Source: Aureimonas sp. AU12 (GTDB lineage: Bacteria > Pseudomonadota > Alphaproteobacteria > Rhizobiales > Rhizobiaceae). Taken from it: a DNA stretch of 64,000 nt. The DNA lies in assembly GCF_001463705.1 (NCBI RefSeq), contig NZ_BBWH01000033.1, positions 1 to 64,000 on the forward strand. Reading direction: 5' to 3'. The translations under genes and the position numbers were made by a program. The notes beneath the pieces were generated by a model. That model was not told the origin of the DNA and did no database searches. It worked only from the letters and a program-made list of their open reading frames with translations. Shown piece after piece: positions 1-10,490 of this stretch. Numbering within the stretch: the stretch's first letter is position 1; the number at the start of each line of letters is the position of its first letter.

Positions 1-23
1 TGTTCAACCCGCCGCTGGCCGCG

Positions 24-740
24 TCATGAGAGATATCCCAACTGCGCCGCGAGGGCGACCGCGTGGGTGCGGTTGGAGGCGTCGAGCTTGCGGGTCGCCG
101 CCGTCAGGTATTGCGAGATCGTGTGCTCGGAGAGCGTCAGGATCGTGCCGATCTCCGAGGAGGTCTTGCCGAGCATGGCGAGCTTCAGGCATTCGCGCTC
201 GCGCGCCGTCAGCGGGTTGTTGCGCCGGTTCTCCTCGAAGCGGCACGCCGCGAGGATGCCGAAGATCGAGAAGGCGGCCAGATGCAGGTCGTCGGCCTCC
301 TCGTCGCTCACCGGCGCGCCCGGTCCCGAGAGCACCAGCACCCCGTTGAAGCTCGTCAGGCCGTGCACCGGGCAGTAGATCCCCGACAGGCAGGCATTCA
401 CCCCGAGAAACTTCGCCTGCGGGCTCATTTCCGGGTCGCCCTCGTCGTAGCCGTGCAGCGTCTCGGCATCCCAGACGAACGGCACGGCGCCGCCGCGCAA
501 CGCCCGCAGAACCGGCGTGAAGCGGTTGAAGCCGAGCCGCTCGAAGCCGCGACGGAACTCCTCGCTCCAGTTCGACAGGATCATCCGCATCTCCGCCCCC
601 GCGTCGTCGGACGAGGGCACGGTCATCAGCGCGAAGCGGGTGAAGCCCCTCGCCTCGGCGAGCGCCGCCACGGCCGCCATCAGGCCCTCTTCCGTCCAGG
701 GGCGCTCGAGCCGCGCGAGAAGGGCGGGACCGGCGCTCAT
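24..740 (-). CDS. LuxR family transcriptional regulator (solo)
   Basis: A 238-residue protein with an N-terminal autoinducer-binding-like domain (about residues 15-165) and a C-terminal LuxR-type helix-turn-helix (about 175-238, beginning [20 protein letters not shown]). Such proteins bind DNA as dimers, often after sensing an acyl-homoserine lactone. No luxI-type synthase lies in the window, so this looks like an orphan receptor. The usual Asp-Pro pair of the ligand pocket is not evident; the matching stretch reads [12 protein letters not shown], so the ligand may not be a classical AHL. I chose the ATG at 740 over the in-frame TTG at 755. The gene is divergent from hslU. The family call is firm; the ligand is unknown. 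Confidence 0.88.
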   Translation of the reverse strand: MSAGPALLARLERPWTEEGLMAAVAALAEARGFTRFALMTVPSSDDAGAEMRMILSNWSEEFRRGFERLGFNRFTPVLRALRGGAVPFVWDAETLHGYDEGDPEMSPQAKFLGVNACLSGIYCPVHGLTSFNGVLVLSGPGAPVSDEEADDLHLAAFSIFGILAACRFEENRRNNPLTARERECLKLAMLGKTSSEIGTILTLSEHTISQYLTAATRKLDASNRTHAVALAAQLGYLS

Positions 741-1105
741 CCCCGCGCGACGCAAGCGTCGAGGGAGGGAAAGATGGCGAGGATGGGGTCGAGACCCGTC
801 GGGGTCATGCGGCGAAATCCTCTTTCGCAGGAGAACGGGACGAAGCGGCGGCAGTGATTCGATGGGCGTTCCGACTCCTCTGTCCTATCGCAAACCTGGC
901 CGCTTTCGAACCGGGAAACGGCCGGGTTTCCTTGAGGGACACGATTTCTTCGCACTGCATGCTCATCGCCGCCCGCCCCCGTGAAACGGGGCCACGCCCG
1001 CCGTCCCGCCGCTCCTCTGGCACTCGGGCCCCGGCGATCCCATCTTGGAGGCCGACGCGCCCGCAGCCGGCGGGCGCCCCGCACACCACCGGACCGCTGA
1101 GCCGC
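741..1105. other. Intergenic region between luxR-type gene and hslU
   Basis: This 365-bp stretch separates two divergent genes and should hold both promoters. The hslU frame stays open upstream to about 854, but that extension is low-complexity and lacks HslU homology. I see no clear dyad lux box and no hslV, which commonly precedes hslU. Confidence 0.5.
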
Positions 1106-2413
1106 ATGACCGACTTTTCCCCCCGCGAGATCGTCTCCGAGCTCGACCGCCACATCATCGGCCAGGGCGACGCCAAGCGCGCCGTCGCCGTCGCGCTGCG
1201 CAACCGCTGGCGCCGGCAGCAGCTCACCGGTTCGCTTCGCGAAGAGGTGATGCCGAAGAACATCCTGATGATCGGACCGACCGGCGTCGGCAAGACCGAG
1301 ATCTCGCGCCGCCTCGCAAGACTTGCCGGCGCGCCCTTCATCAAGGTCGAGGCGACGAAGTTCACCGAGGTCGGCTATGTCGGGCGCGACGTCGAGCAGA
1401 TCATCCGCGACCTCGTCGAGATCGGCATCGGCCTCGTGCGCGAGAAGAAGCGCGAGGAGGTCAAGGCCCGGGCCCACCAGGGCGCCGAGGACCGGGTGCT
1501 CGACGCGCTCGTCGGCAAGACCGCTTCGCCCGCGACACGCGACAGCTTCCGCAAGAAGCTGCGCTCGGGCGAACTCGACGACAAGGAGATCGACGTCGAG
1601 GTGGCCGATACGTCCAACCCGATGGGCGGGCTCGACATTCCCGGCATGCCCGGGGCGAATGTCGGTGTCCTCAACCTGTCCGAGATGTTCGGCAAGGCGA
1701 TGGGCGGGCGCACCAAGCAGCGCCGCACCAGCGTCAAGGAGAGCTACGACCTTCTCATCAACGAGGAGTCGGACAAACTGCTCGACAACGAGGTGGTGGT
1801 CGCCGAGGCGATCTTCGCGGTGGAGAACAACGGCATCGTCTTCCTCGACGAGATCGACAAGGTCGCCAACAAGGACGGCCATGGCGGCGCCGGCGTCTCG
1901 CGCGAGGGCGTGCAGCGCGATCTGCTGCCGCTCGTCGAAGGCACCACCGTCGCCACCAAGCACGGGCCGGTCAAGACCGACCACATCCTCTTCATCGCGT
2001 CCGGCGCCTTCCACGTCTCCAAGCCCTCCGACCTCCTGCCCGAACTGCAGGGCCGCCTGCCCATCCGCGTCGAGCTGAAGGCGCTGACGAAGGACGACTT
2101 CCGCCGCATCCTGACCGAAACCGAAGCCTCGCTCATCAAGCAGTACATCGCCCTGATGAAGACCGAGAACGTCGATCTCGAGATCACCGACGACGCCATC
2201 GACGCCATCGCCGATCTCGCGGTGTCGCTGAACGGCTCGATCGAGAACATCGGCGCCCGCCGCCTGCAGACCGTGATGGAGCGCGTCCTCGACGACATCT
2301 CCTTCGAAGCCCCCGACAAGGGCGGCCAGAGCTACCGGGTGGACGGCGCCTACGTCCATAAGGCCCTCGACGGCATCGCGGGCAATACCGACCTGTCGCG
2401 CTTCATCCTTTGA
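1106..2413 (+). CDS. hslU: HslU, ATPase subunit of HslVU protease
   Basis: A 435-residue AAA+ unfoldase that, with the HslV peptidase, forms a cytoplasmic ATP-dependent protease. Visible hallmarks are the start [20 protein letters not shown], Walker A ([12 protein letters not shown]), the pore loop GYVGRD, an inserted I domain in the middle, Walker B (GIVFLDEID) and the C-terminal tail DLSRFIL, which in this family docks into HslV. The ATG at 1106 gives the normal family length; upstream in-frame starts would add non-homologous sequence. Unusually, hslV is not next to it within the window. The 3' end is duplicated just downstream (see the repeat at 2381-2468). Function is very secure. Confidence 0.97.
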   Translation: MTDFSPREIVSELDRHIIGQGDAKRAVAVALRNRWRRQQLTGSLREEVMPKNILMIGPTGVGKTEISRRLARLAGAPFIKVEATKFTEVGYVGRDVEQIIRDLVEIGIGLVREKKREEVKARAHQGAEDRVLDALVGKTASPATRDSFRKKLRSGELDDKEIDVEVADTSNPMGGLDIPGMPGANVGVLNLSEMFGKAMGGRTKQRRTSVKESYDLLINEESDKLLDNEVVVAEAIFAVENNGIVFLDEIDKVANKDGHGGAGVSREGVQRDLLPLVEGTTVATKHGPVKTDHILFIASGAFHVSKPSDLLPELQGRLPIRVELKALTKDDFRRILTETEASLIKQYIALMKTENVDLEITDDAIDAIADLAVSLNGSIENIGARRLQTVMERVLDDISFEAPDKGGQSYRVDGAYVHKALDGIAGNTDLSRFIL

Positions 2414-2468
2414 AGCGCGTGCCGGGTCTTGTTGGCAACACCGACCTGTCGCGCTTCATCCTTTGAAG
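2381..2468 (+). repeat. Duplicated 3' tail of hslU
   Basis: The last 35 bp of hslU (2381-2415, coding [10 protein letters not shown] and the stop) recur at 2434-2468 with one mismatch. The second copy is out of frame with the first. Just upstream of it the codons would read G-L-V against G-I-A in the gene, so the resemblance extends slightly at protein level. A weaker third echo (GATCTGGCGCGCTT, 2468-2481) follows. It may be a remnant of a second hslU allele or a local duplication. Confidence 0.85.
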
Positions 2469-2553
2469 ATCTGGCGCGCTTAGCTGGCAGCACTCACTCG
2501 TCGCGATCCCTCTTCTGGGACGCGGCGAGCCTTGCCGATGAGACCGATCGCAC

Positions 2554-3897
2554 TCAGCCGCGGTCGTCGAGAAGCGCCAGGGCGACAAGCATCAGGATGA
2601 GCGCGGGGACCGTCTTTACCATCGCCCCCAGCGGATCCAGCCAGAGCGTAGGCGTCAGCACCACGGCGCCCGCCATGTAGCCAAGCGTCAGCGCGATGCC
2701 GGCCTTGAGGCCCGCGCCGCTCCAGCGCCTCGTCGCGATGGCGAGGCCGATGGTGATGTCGGCCAGGCTCGTGACGGCTGTGATCGCGGCGGCGAGCGGG
2801 CGTGGAACGCCTTGCGCCACGAGGATCCCCGTGGCCGCATCGAAGGCCGGCCAAAGCGCGACCGCGCCTGAGACGATCCAGAACAGCGAGAGCCCACCCA
2901 GGATCGCGGCCTTCAGGAGATAGAGCCGGGCGAACCAGCGCTCCTGCACGGTGGCCGGCAGGTCGGCGACGATGCGGCGGATGTCGGGCGGCACGAGGCC
3001 GGTCTCGCGCATCCACGGCCCGGGGTCGCCCGCGACGCCGCGCTGCATTTCGCGCAGCGCCGTGGTGCGGATCGGCGGGCGCCAGCCGAGGAGCGCCGCC
3101 GCGTCGCCGGCCCGGCTGCCCAGCGCCAGAAGCCAGGACGGCAGGACGAAGCGCGGCTTGACGCCCCCGAACCGCGCGCGGAACGCCGCCAGCACGTCGC
3201 CGACGTCGGAGGGCGTGGCCTCCATCACGTCGAACGTCGCGCGTTGCCGGCGCTCTCCGTCCGCCCAGCGCGTCGCCAGATGCGCGATCCCGGAGCCGAT
3301 ATCGGCCATGCGCGTCGCCGCGAAGGGCCGCGCCGCCAGTCCGGCCGGAAGCGCGATGGGCAATGTGGCCAGGGCCCGCATCAGGGCGCTGCCGCCGAAG
3401 GCGGCATCACCGATGACGAAGCCCGGCCGCAGGATCACGAAGGGTATCGAGGCCGCCTCGATTCGGCGCTCGGCCTCGCGCTTGGTGCGGCTGAAAGCGG
3501 TGCCGTCCTCCTCCGGCCGGCCGGGCACCGACAGGTGCACGAGGAGCACGGGCCGGGGCTGTGCCGCGATCGCTTCGAGAAGGCGCGAGACGAAACCGGC
3601 ATGGACGTCCCCCGTGCTCGATCCCCCGCCGTCCTGCAGCACGCCGATGCAGTTGACCACGAGGTCGGCGCTTGTGTCGGTCAGGAGTTGCGCAAGCGCC
3701 GGCGCATCGAGATCGACGAGCGGCACGATGCGGGCGCTCGAGCCGAAGGCCAAGCGCTGTGCGGCCGACAGGCGGCGCGCGGCGGCCACCACCGGAAAGC
3801 CGGCCGCCGCCAGATGGCGCGCGGTGGCCTCGCCGATGAGGCCCGCGGCGCCGAGGACGAGGATCGTCGGCCGGGCACTCACAGAACGGGCGCTCAC
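2554..3897 (-). CDS. SDR-type NAD(P)-binding protein with C-terminal DoxX-like membrane domain
   Basis: A 447-residue protein. The N-terminal 300 residues resemble atypical short-chain dehydrogenases, with the nucleotide-binding GxxGxxG loop in TILVLGAAGLIGEATARHL. The C-terminal 130 residues contain about four hydrophobic helices typical of the DoxX-like family. The GTG start at 3897 overlaps the stop of the upstream DUF2269 gene as GTGA, so the two are translationally coupled. The substrate is unknown. This fusion is known beside DUF2269 genes in proteobacteria; a role in membrane-associated redox or quinone chemistry would be guesswork. Confidence 0.85.
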   Translation of the reverse strand: MSARSVSARPTILVLGAAGLIGEATARHLAAAGFPVVAAARRLSAAQRLAFGSSARIVPLVDLDAPALAQLLTDTSADLVVNCIGVLQDGGGSSTGDVHAGFVSRLLEAIAAQPRPVLLVHLSVPGRPEEDGTAFSRTKREAERRIEAASIPFVILRPGFVIGDAAFGGSALMRALATLPIALPAGLAARPFAATRMADIGSGIAHLATRWADGERRQRATFDVMEATPSDVGDVLAAFRARFGGVKPRFVLPSWLLALGSRAGDAAALLGWRPPIRTTALREMQRGVAGDPGPWMRETGLVPPDIRRIVADLPATVQERWFARLYLLKAAILGGLSLFWIVSGAVALWPAFDAATGILVAQGVPRPLAAAITAVTSLADITIGLAIATRRWSGAGLKAGIALTLGYMAGAVVLTPTLWLDPLGAMVKTVPALILMLVALALLDDRG

Positions 3898-4361
3898 AGG
3901 ACGGGCTTCGCGATCATCAGCCAGACGATCGCCAGCACCGAGCCGAAGCCGGGAATGCCAAAGGCGAACCACCAGCGGAACAGCGTGTGATAGGCCGGCG
4001 GCAGCGGTTCGCCGACGAGCACCGCGGCGCGGGCGAGATCGCGCATGCGCGCCTGCATCCACACCACCGGCAGCCAAAACAGGCCGGCGACGCCGTAGAG
4101 CACCAGCGAGGCGAGGATCCAGCCCTCGCCGATCGGAAAGCCGGCTTCGCGCGCCAGGACGTATCCGGTGATCGGCTGCACCACCACCGCCGAGGCGGTG
4201 AAGAGGAGATCGGCGGTGACCACGGTCCCGGCGGTGCGCGCGATGAAGGCGGCGTCGCGGCTGCGATGGGCCATCAGCATGAAGAAGGCGATGCCGCTGC
4301 CGGTACCAAGAAGCACCGTCGCCCCGACCACGTGCAGGAACTTGAGGACGAGATAGGACAT
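3894..4361 (-). CDS. DUF2269 family integral membrane protein
   Basis: A 155-residue protein with about four transmembrane helices, beginning MSYLVLKFLHVVGATVLLGT, characteristic of the DUF2269 family. The ATG at 4361 is chosen because it starts the first conserved helix; longer in-frame options add a charged segment without homology. It is the first gene of a two-gene unit whose downstream member is the SDR-DoxX fusion, with a 4-bp overlap. The molecular function of the family is unknown, although the His residues in helix 1 and elsewhere have prompted ideas of cofactor binding. Confidence 0.82.
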   Translation of the reverse strand: MSYLVLKFLHVVGATVLLGTGSGIAFFMLMAHRSRDAAFIARTAGTVVTADLLFTASAVVVQPITGYVLAREAGFPIGEGWILASLVLYGVAGLFWLPVVWMQARMRDLARAAVLVGEPLPPAYHTLFRWWFAFGIPGFGSVLAIVWLMIAKPVL

Positions 4362-4641
4362 GGGGCAAGCGCAACGCGGACGAGGGGCAGGATGCCTGAT
4401 CATCGCAACCGGGCGTGGAGATCCGGTAAAGGCCCGAGCGAGGCCCAAGGGCTCGCAACGCCGGTCGATCCGTTGCTCTGTCGCGACCGACATCGGCGCA
4501 GGGCGTTCGCAGGCACAACCACCGCGGCGTGAACCCTCGGGATCGGGCGGTCGTCCGGTGCATGTCGATTGCGTGCCAGCACGCCTTTCTTAACCGCTAC
4601 CGTCTAAAGATCGGTCGTCGGTCCCCGGGGGGCGCTCCATC

Positions 4642-5724
4642 ATGCCTGCCTATCTTCTCGGCCATGCCGGCGGTCTCATGCTGGAGATCCGACGCGCCGC
4701 CCGGCAATTTCGCTTCGTGGCTCTTCTCGTCGCGGCCCACGCGGCGGCCGCGGCCTTCGTCGTCGCGCAGTCCGGCCTGCCGACGAACGTCGCGTTGCTG
4801 GAGAGCGGACTCGACCTCTCGGCGTGGGTCTTCGTGCCCTTTCTCCTGTTCTTCGTGGTCTGGCGCGCAGTCCGGCTGATTGCGGTCGAGCGCCCGCCTC
4901 GCCCGCTCACGCGCCTTGTCGAGGATCTCGCCCTGATCGTCGGCGACCGGCGCCGGCTGGCGGAGGGTCTCGTCGTCACCCTGATCTACCTCGTGCTGAT
5001 GGCGAGTTTTGCCCAGATCAAGCATCACGTTCCCCTCGTCGCACCCTTTGCGTGGGACAAGACCTTCTTCGAGCTCGACCACCTCCTCTTCCTCGGTCAC
5101 GACCCCTGGCGCCTGCTCTGGCCTCTCCTGGGGTCGGCGGAGGCGACCTTCCTCGTCAACCTCTGCTACAATCTCTGGCTCTTCGTCGTCTATTTCTGGA
5201 TGCTGGCCGCCGCGTTCTCGGTCAGCGATCGCGAGCGCAAGCTCGCCTTCCTCTTCGGCTTCGCGCTCATCTGGATCGTCGGCGGCAATGTCCTGGCGAT
5301 CGCCTTCTCCTCCGCCGGGCCGGTCTATTACGAGCGCCTTGGCCTTGGAACCGCCTATGTCGAACTGATGGACGGGCTCGCAGCGTCGGACCGGATCTAT
5401 CCGGTCTGGGCGCTCGGCGTGCAGGAAACGCTCTGGAACAGCTACGCCCACGGCATGGCCGGGCCGAGCGGCATTTCCGCCATGCCGAGCATGCACAACG
5501 CCTCCACCGTGTTCCTCGCCGCTTGTGCCCGCACGGTTCATCCCCGGCTCGGGCGGATCATGGCGGGCTTTGCGGTGGTGATCCTCCTCGGCTCGATCCA
5601 TCTCGGCTGGCACTACGCCGTGGATGGCATCCTCGGCGCCGCCATCGGCGTGGCCGGCTGGTGGATCGGACGGGCGCTGGCCCGCGCCTCGATCCGCGCG
5701 ACGCCGCGCAACGCCGAGCGCTGA
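4642..5724 (+). CDS. PAP2 superfamily membrane phosphatase/phosphotransferase
   Basis: A 360-residue polytopic membrane protein with at least six hydrophobic segments. The C-terminal part carries the phosphatase signature: SAMPSMHNAST (C2 motif with catalytic His) about residue 280 and SIHLGWHYAVDGILG (C3 motif with His and Asp) about residue 316. The extended N-terminal region resembles the membrane PAP2-like/inositol-phosphorylceramide synthase-type group rather than small PgpB proteins. A likely substrate is a lipid phosphate or polyprenyl diphosphate, but this cannot be read from sequence. It is monocistronic and divergent from the DUF2269 gene. Confidence 0.85.
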   Translation: MPAYLLGHAGGLMLEIRRAARQFRFVALLVAAHAAAAAFVVAQSGLPTNVALLESGLDLSAWVFVPFLLFFVVWRAVRLIAVERPPRPLTRLVEDLALIVGDRRRLAEGLVVTLIYLVLMASFAQIKHHVPLVAPFAWDKTFFELDHLLFLGHDPWRLLWPLLGSAEATFLVNLCYNLWLFVVYFWMLAAAFSVSDRERKLAFLFGFALIWIVGGNVLAIAFSSAGPVYYERLGLGTAYVELMDGLAASDRIYPVWALGVQETLWNSYAHGMAGPSGISAMPSMHNASTVFLAACARTVHPRLGRIMAGFAVVILLGSIHLGWHYAVDGILGAAIGVAGWWIGRALARASIRATPRNAER

Positions 5725-5955
5725 CCCGAGTTCGGCGGCCAGGCGCGATCCTCCCGCAAGATCGAAGCTTCGAGCCGCTCTTGCCAAAGGCCGGGTGGCC
5801 TGACCGGCGCCACCACCACCACCGAGCGAGTTCTGATCCCGCCATGACCGGGTCGCGGCAACCGACGTTGACGCGCCCGTGAAGGCCATGAACAGTCGCT
5901 CGCCGCGAATCGGGCGGGGCCGCTTCGGCCTGCCGCGCGGAGGGGATGACTGGCG

Positions 5956-7272
<1,317 letters not shown>

Positions 7273-7414
7273 GCGACGAGCGCATGTCCGGACGAAGCGA
7301 ACCCCTTCGCTTTCGGACGACGGGGACGTGACGGAGACCTTGGGGGCGTCCGGCGAACCGACGGTCGCGGGACCGGCCCTGGCTCGGCCCGCTTGGGATC
7401 AAACACCTGGCTCG

Positions 7415-8233
7415 TCAGGCCGCCGCGCGGGAGGCGAGCGCGGCGGATTGGCCTTTGAGCGCAAGCCGCGGGTTGAAGCGCCGCAGGATCACCTCGCCGC
7501 CTGCCCCGGTTTCGAGGACGCTGCCGGGCGGAATCGCCTGCCAGCCGGCGGCGTCCGCGCCGCAGGGCTCGGAGGCGATGAGCACCGAGCCGTTCTCGAT
7601 CTTCGAATAGAGCGAGGGCGGCAGGCCGTCGCTCGCCCAGCGGAAGGCGAAGAGCCGCGTCCCGTCGCTATGAACGGCGGCGAAGCGCACGGGCTCGCCC
7701 GGCTCGCCGGCCCGCAGCGCCAGGATTTCGGCGAGGATCTCGCCATAGGCGCCGATCGGATCGCTCTCCATGCCGCGCCCCAGCGCCGCGAGGAAGATCG
7801 CCTCGGAATCGCAGGTGCCCTTGCGCGCCGGGTAGAGCGCGTCGGGAATCATCGCCTCGACGCGACGGCGCACCTTGGCGTAGTCGCCGATCTGCCCGTT
7901 GTGCATGAAGAGCTGGCGCCCCTGCGCGAACGGGTGGCAATTGGCGGTGGAGACCCCGCCCGAGGTCGCCGCGCGCACATGGGCGAGAAAGAGCTTCGAG
8001 CGGATCTGCCGGCAGAGCGAGGTGAGGTTGGCGTCCGACCAGGCCGGCAGGATGCCGCGATAGAGGCCGGGCTCGGCCCGCTCGCCATACCAGCCGAGGC
8101 CGCAGCCGTCGCCGTTCACCACCGTGCGTGCCTCGCGCGCCGCCATCGACTGCGAGACGAGCGAACCTTCGGGCCGGATCAGGAGGTCCTCCAGGAAGAG
8201 AGGCGTTCCGGAATAGGCGAGAAGGCGGCACAT
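7415..8233 (-). CDS. Class II glutamine amidotransferase (YafJ-like)
   Basis: A 272-residue N-terminal-nucleophile amidotransferase. The protein begins MCRLLAYSG, placing the catalytic Cys at position 2 once Met is removed, and contains GDGCGLGWYG, the substrate-loop LAHVRAATSG and FMHNGQIGD, all family signatures. It resembles stand-alone YafJ/EgtC-type proteins rather than PurF or AsnB. The acceptor of the ammonia is unknown. It follows the racemase gene on the same strand with a 60-bp gap, so both may be cotranscribed and concern amino-acid metabolism. Confidence 0.88.
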   Translation of the reverse strand: MCRLLAYSGTPLFLEDLLIRPEGSLVSQSMAAREARTVVNGDGCGLGWYGERAEPGLYRGILPAWSDANLTSLCRQIRSKLFLAHVRAATSGGVSTANCHPFAQGRQLFMHNGQIGDYAKVRRRVEAMIPDALYPARKGTCDSEAIFLAALGRGMESDPIGAYGEILAEILALRAGEPGEPVRFAAVHSDGTRLFAFRWASDGLPPSLYSKIENGSVLIASEPCGADAAGWQAIPPGSVLETGAGGEVILRRFNPRLALKGQSAALASRAAA

Positions 8234-8293
8234 GGGCGAACCGGTTCCTGATGCGAGGCCAGACGGGGCGGCGGCAACCGCCGCCGGCAGAGC

Positions 8294-9097
8294 CTATGCT
8301 GCGATGCGTTCCCCGGGCTGACCTCCGGTCGGCCCCATGCGCTCGACGGTCTGACCGGAGGTCGGGCTGGTGCGCCCGACGGGCTGACCACAGGTCAGGG
8401 CCGGCTCGCCGAAGGCGAAGCGGATGGCGGCCGCCGCATGGATCGCGGTGGAATCGAAGCCGGGCAGTTCGAGGGCGCCCGGATCGAGCGACAGGCAGAT
8501 CTCGGTGCAGCCGAGGATGACGCTGTCGGCGCCGGCCGCTCGGCCGCGGGCGATGATGGCCTTCAATGCCTTGCGCGAGCCGTCGAGCACGCGGCCGGCG
8601 CAAAGCTCTTCGAAGATGATGCCATGGACGCTCGCGCGGTCCGCTTCGTTCGGGACGATGGGCCGGATGCCGCAATGGGCCTCCATGCGGTCGGCGTAGA
8701 AGCCGTGTTCCATCGTGTAGCGGGTGGCCAGCAGGAGCGGACGGCGTATGCCCGCATTCGCCAGCGCCGCGCCGGTCTCCTCGATGATGTCAATGAGCGG
8801 GATCGCGACGGCCGAGGCAACGGTCTGCGAGACCAGATGCATCGTGTTGGTGCAGATGAGGACGCAGTCGGCACCGGCCCGCTCCAGCCGTCCGGCACTC
8901 TCCGCCAGAAGCGCGCCGGCCAGATCCCAGCGCCCGGCCTTCTGAAGCGCCACGACCTCGGCGAAGTCGAGCGAGTGGATGAGGACATCGGCCGAGGCGA
9001 GGCCGCCGGCGCGGGCCCGCACCGCCTCGTTCAGCATGCGGTAGTAGACCGCGGTGGATTCCCAGCTCATGCCGCCGATCAGTCCGATGCGCTTCAT
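8294..9097 (-). CDS. Aspartate/glutamate racemase family protein
   Basis: A 267-residue PLP-independent racemase-fold protein beginning MKRIGLIGGMSWEST. The two catalytic cysteines are visible, C82 in LICTNTMH and C197 in ILGCTEI, as in aspartate racemase (and related hydantoin racemases). The usual family length is about 230; here the last 35 residues are an added tail made of three 11-residue repeats of the type T-x-G-Q-x-x-x-R-x-x-P. The divergent Lrp-type regulator at 9273 probably controls it. Exact substrate (Asp, Glu or another) is inferred from family only. Confidence 0.88.
   Translation of the reverse strand: MKRIGLIGGMSWESTAVYYRMLNEAVRARAGGLASADVLIHSLDFAEVVALQKAGRWDLAGALLAESAGRLERAGADCVLICTNTMHLVSQTVASAVAIPLIDIIEETGAALANAGIRRPLLLATRYTMEHGFYADRMEAHCGIRPIVPNEADRASVHGIIFEELCAGRVLDGSRKALKAIIARGRAAGADSVILGCTEICLSLDPGALELPGFDSTAIHAAAAIRFAFGEPALTCGQPVGRTSPTSGQTVERMGPTGGQPGERIAA
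8315..8404 (-). repeat. Three 33-bp tandem repeats with central dyads
   Basis: Units start at 8315, 8348 and 8381, exactly 33 bp apart, and encode the repeated C-terminal tail of the racemase. Each unit contains an interrupted palindrome GACC-NNN-GGTC (8320-8330, 8353-8363, 8386-8396); the last extends to CTGACC-ACA-GGTCAG. The 33-bp period is about three helical turns, which would place the dyads on the same face of the DNA. Confidence 0.85.
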
Positions 9098-9272
9098 TGC
9101 GAGGTCCCCTGCCCTGTTATCCCTGTCGATGCACCCAGAATGACACGAGCGCCGCGCGCCATGATCCGCGACTTTCCGAGAATATCGACATCTCCATGCA
9201 CGATCGAAGCGTCATTCAGCGATATAGCGCATCCAGCTTGCGCCGCTCCTTCACTCGTCGCACATTGCTCCC

Positions 9273-9734
9273 ATGCTCGACGATCGCGACCATCTTCTCC
9301 TCACCCTCCTGCAGGACGATGCCGACCGCCCGGTGGCGGAACTGGCCGAACGCGCCTCGCTCTCGCCGTCGGCCTGCTCGCGCCGCATCCAGCGGCTGCG
9401 CGACGAGGGTTATATCGTCAGGCGGATCGCGCTGGTGGATCGCCAACGGATCAACCTGCCGACCACGATCTTCGTGATCGTGAAGACCTCGCAGCACGAG
9501 AGCGGCTGGCTGGAGGAATTCCGCGCGGCTGTTCATGCGGTGCCGGAGATCGTCGAGGTCCACCGCCTCACCGGCAATTTCGACTACATCCTCAAGCTCG
9601 TGCTGCCCAATGTCGAGCACTACGACACGATCTACAGGCGGCTGGTGGCACGGGTCAGCCTGTTCGAGATGTCCGCCTACATCTCGATGGAGACGGTAAA
9701 GTCGCAGACCGCGGTGCCGACGCGGTATGCGTGA
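9273..9734 (+). CDS. Lrp/AsnC family transcriptional regulator
   Basis: A 153-residue protein with an N-terminal winged helix-turn-helix (about residues 5-60, [20 protein letters not shown]) followed by a RAM ligand-binding domain with the signature [13 protein letters not shown]. Members bind amino acids and often regulate the gene transcribed away from them, here the racemase, across a 175-bp divergent intergenic region. The ATG at 9273 gives standard family length. The regulated gene is inferred from position. Confidence 0.93.
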   Translation: MLDDRDHLLLTLLQDDADRPVAELAERASLSPSACSRRIQRLRDEGYIVRRIALVDRQRINLPTTIFVIVKTSQHESGWLEEFRAAVHAVPEIVEVHRLTGNFDYILKLVLPNVEHYDTIYRRLVARVSLFEMSAYISMETVKSQTAVPTRYA

Positions 9735-10317
9735 GCGGCGGCGGCAAGACGGGGACGGGACGGGCAGCGCCCTGGTGTTCGTCGGGGTTCTGCTGCTGGC
9801 GACGCCGAGCATCCTCTGGTTCGTGCTCCTCAGCATCGGAGGCACGCTAACGACGATTGTGGTCCTTCCCACCTGGATGGCATCGTCTTTCGACGCCTTT
9901 TGGACCGATCCGATCCCGAACGACATCGCGCTTACGTCAGGGCAGGGCATCATCACAAAGGCAGTCGGCCTGATCGGTATCCTGTTTCTCGGCCCGCTGG
10001 GGCTGTTCGCGCTCGGGCACCTCGTCGTCCTGCTCAGCGCGCGCGCGACCACGGGTCGGGCAGGGCTTCGGAACTCCCGCCGGTTTGTCGCAAGATGTTT
10101 CGCATCCGGCCTCTTGCCATTGCTCGCCGTCCTTGCGATTTCCATCGAATGGGTTGGTTCTCCTTCGACTACGTTTCTGTCCGACGATGACGGGCGGTGG
10201 ACGATCCGTTGGGCGATCATGAGCGGTTGGCCGATGCTGCCTCTGCTGGTCCTGCTGGCAGCCGAGACCTGGAGCCGGCCTCCCCCGCAGAACACACGGG
10301 CCGACGACAGTCCCTGA
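9727..10317 (+). CDS. Hypothetical integral membrane protein
   Basis: An unrecognised 196-residue protein with about four hydrophobic helices (roughly residues 15-45, 75-105, 120-145, 160-180). Its ATG lies inside the 3' end of the Lrp gene (8-bp overlap), suggesting coupled translation. Codon use looks less GC-biased than its neighbours. I found no motif for a function. It could be a recently acquired or fast-evolving gene; a spurious call is possible but the overlap and membrane pattern favour a real gene. Confidence 0.6.
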   Translation: MRERRRQDGDGTGSALVFVGVLLLATPSILWFVLLSIGGTLTTIVVLPTWMASSFDAFWTDPIPNDIALTSGQGIITKAVGLIGILFLGPLGLFALGHLVVLLSARATTGRAGLRNSRRFVARCFASGLLPLLAVLAISIEWVGSPSTTFLSDDDGRWTIRWAIMSGWPMLPLLVLLAAETWSRPPPQNTRADDSP

Positions 10318-10387
10318 CAATGACCTCGTATGAGACGATAGCGGCGTGTCCTCTCCGGCAACCGAACCCGCCCGACTGTGCGCGAAA

Positions 10388-10403
10388 TGTTTCACGTGGA
10401 ACG
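10388..10403. other. parS-like ParB-binding site 1
   Basis: TGTTTCACGTGGAACG matches the chromosomal parS consensus TGTTTCACGTGAAACA at 14 of 16 positions. It lies in the intergenic space before the DUF1402 gene, about 16 kb left of the proposed origin. Confidence 0.75.
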
Positions 10404-10490
10404 GCCATCGCACCCCTCAGCCTGTTTGGCCTCGCGCCCGCCCCATTGTCCGGTCTAGGACGGGGACCACCCCCGAAGGCCGTCCTGTCC

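Noticed and set aside
1-29. Possible 3' end of a plus-strand gene (FNPPLAAS and stop)
   Set aside because: Only nine codons are visible, so no product or even coding status can be claimed.
737-2359. Long open frame antisense to hslU
   Set aside because: It mirrors the hslU codons; GC-rich genes often leave long antisense frames. The sense frame has full HslU homology.
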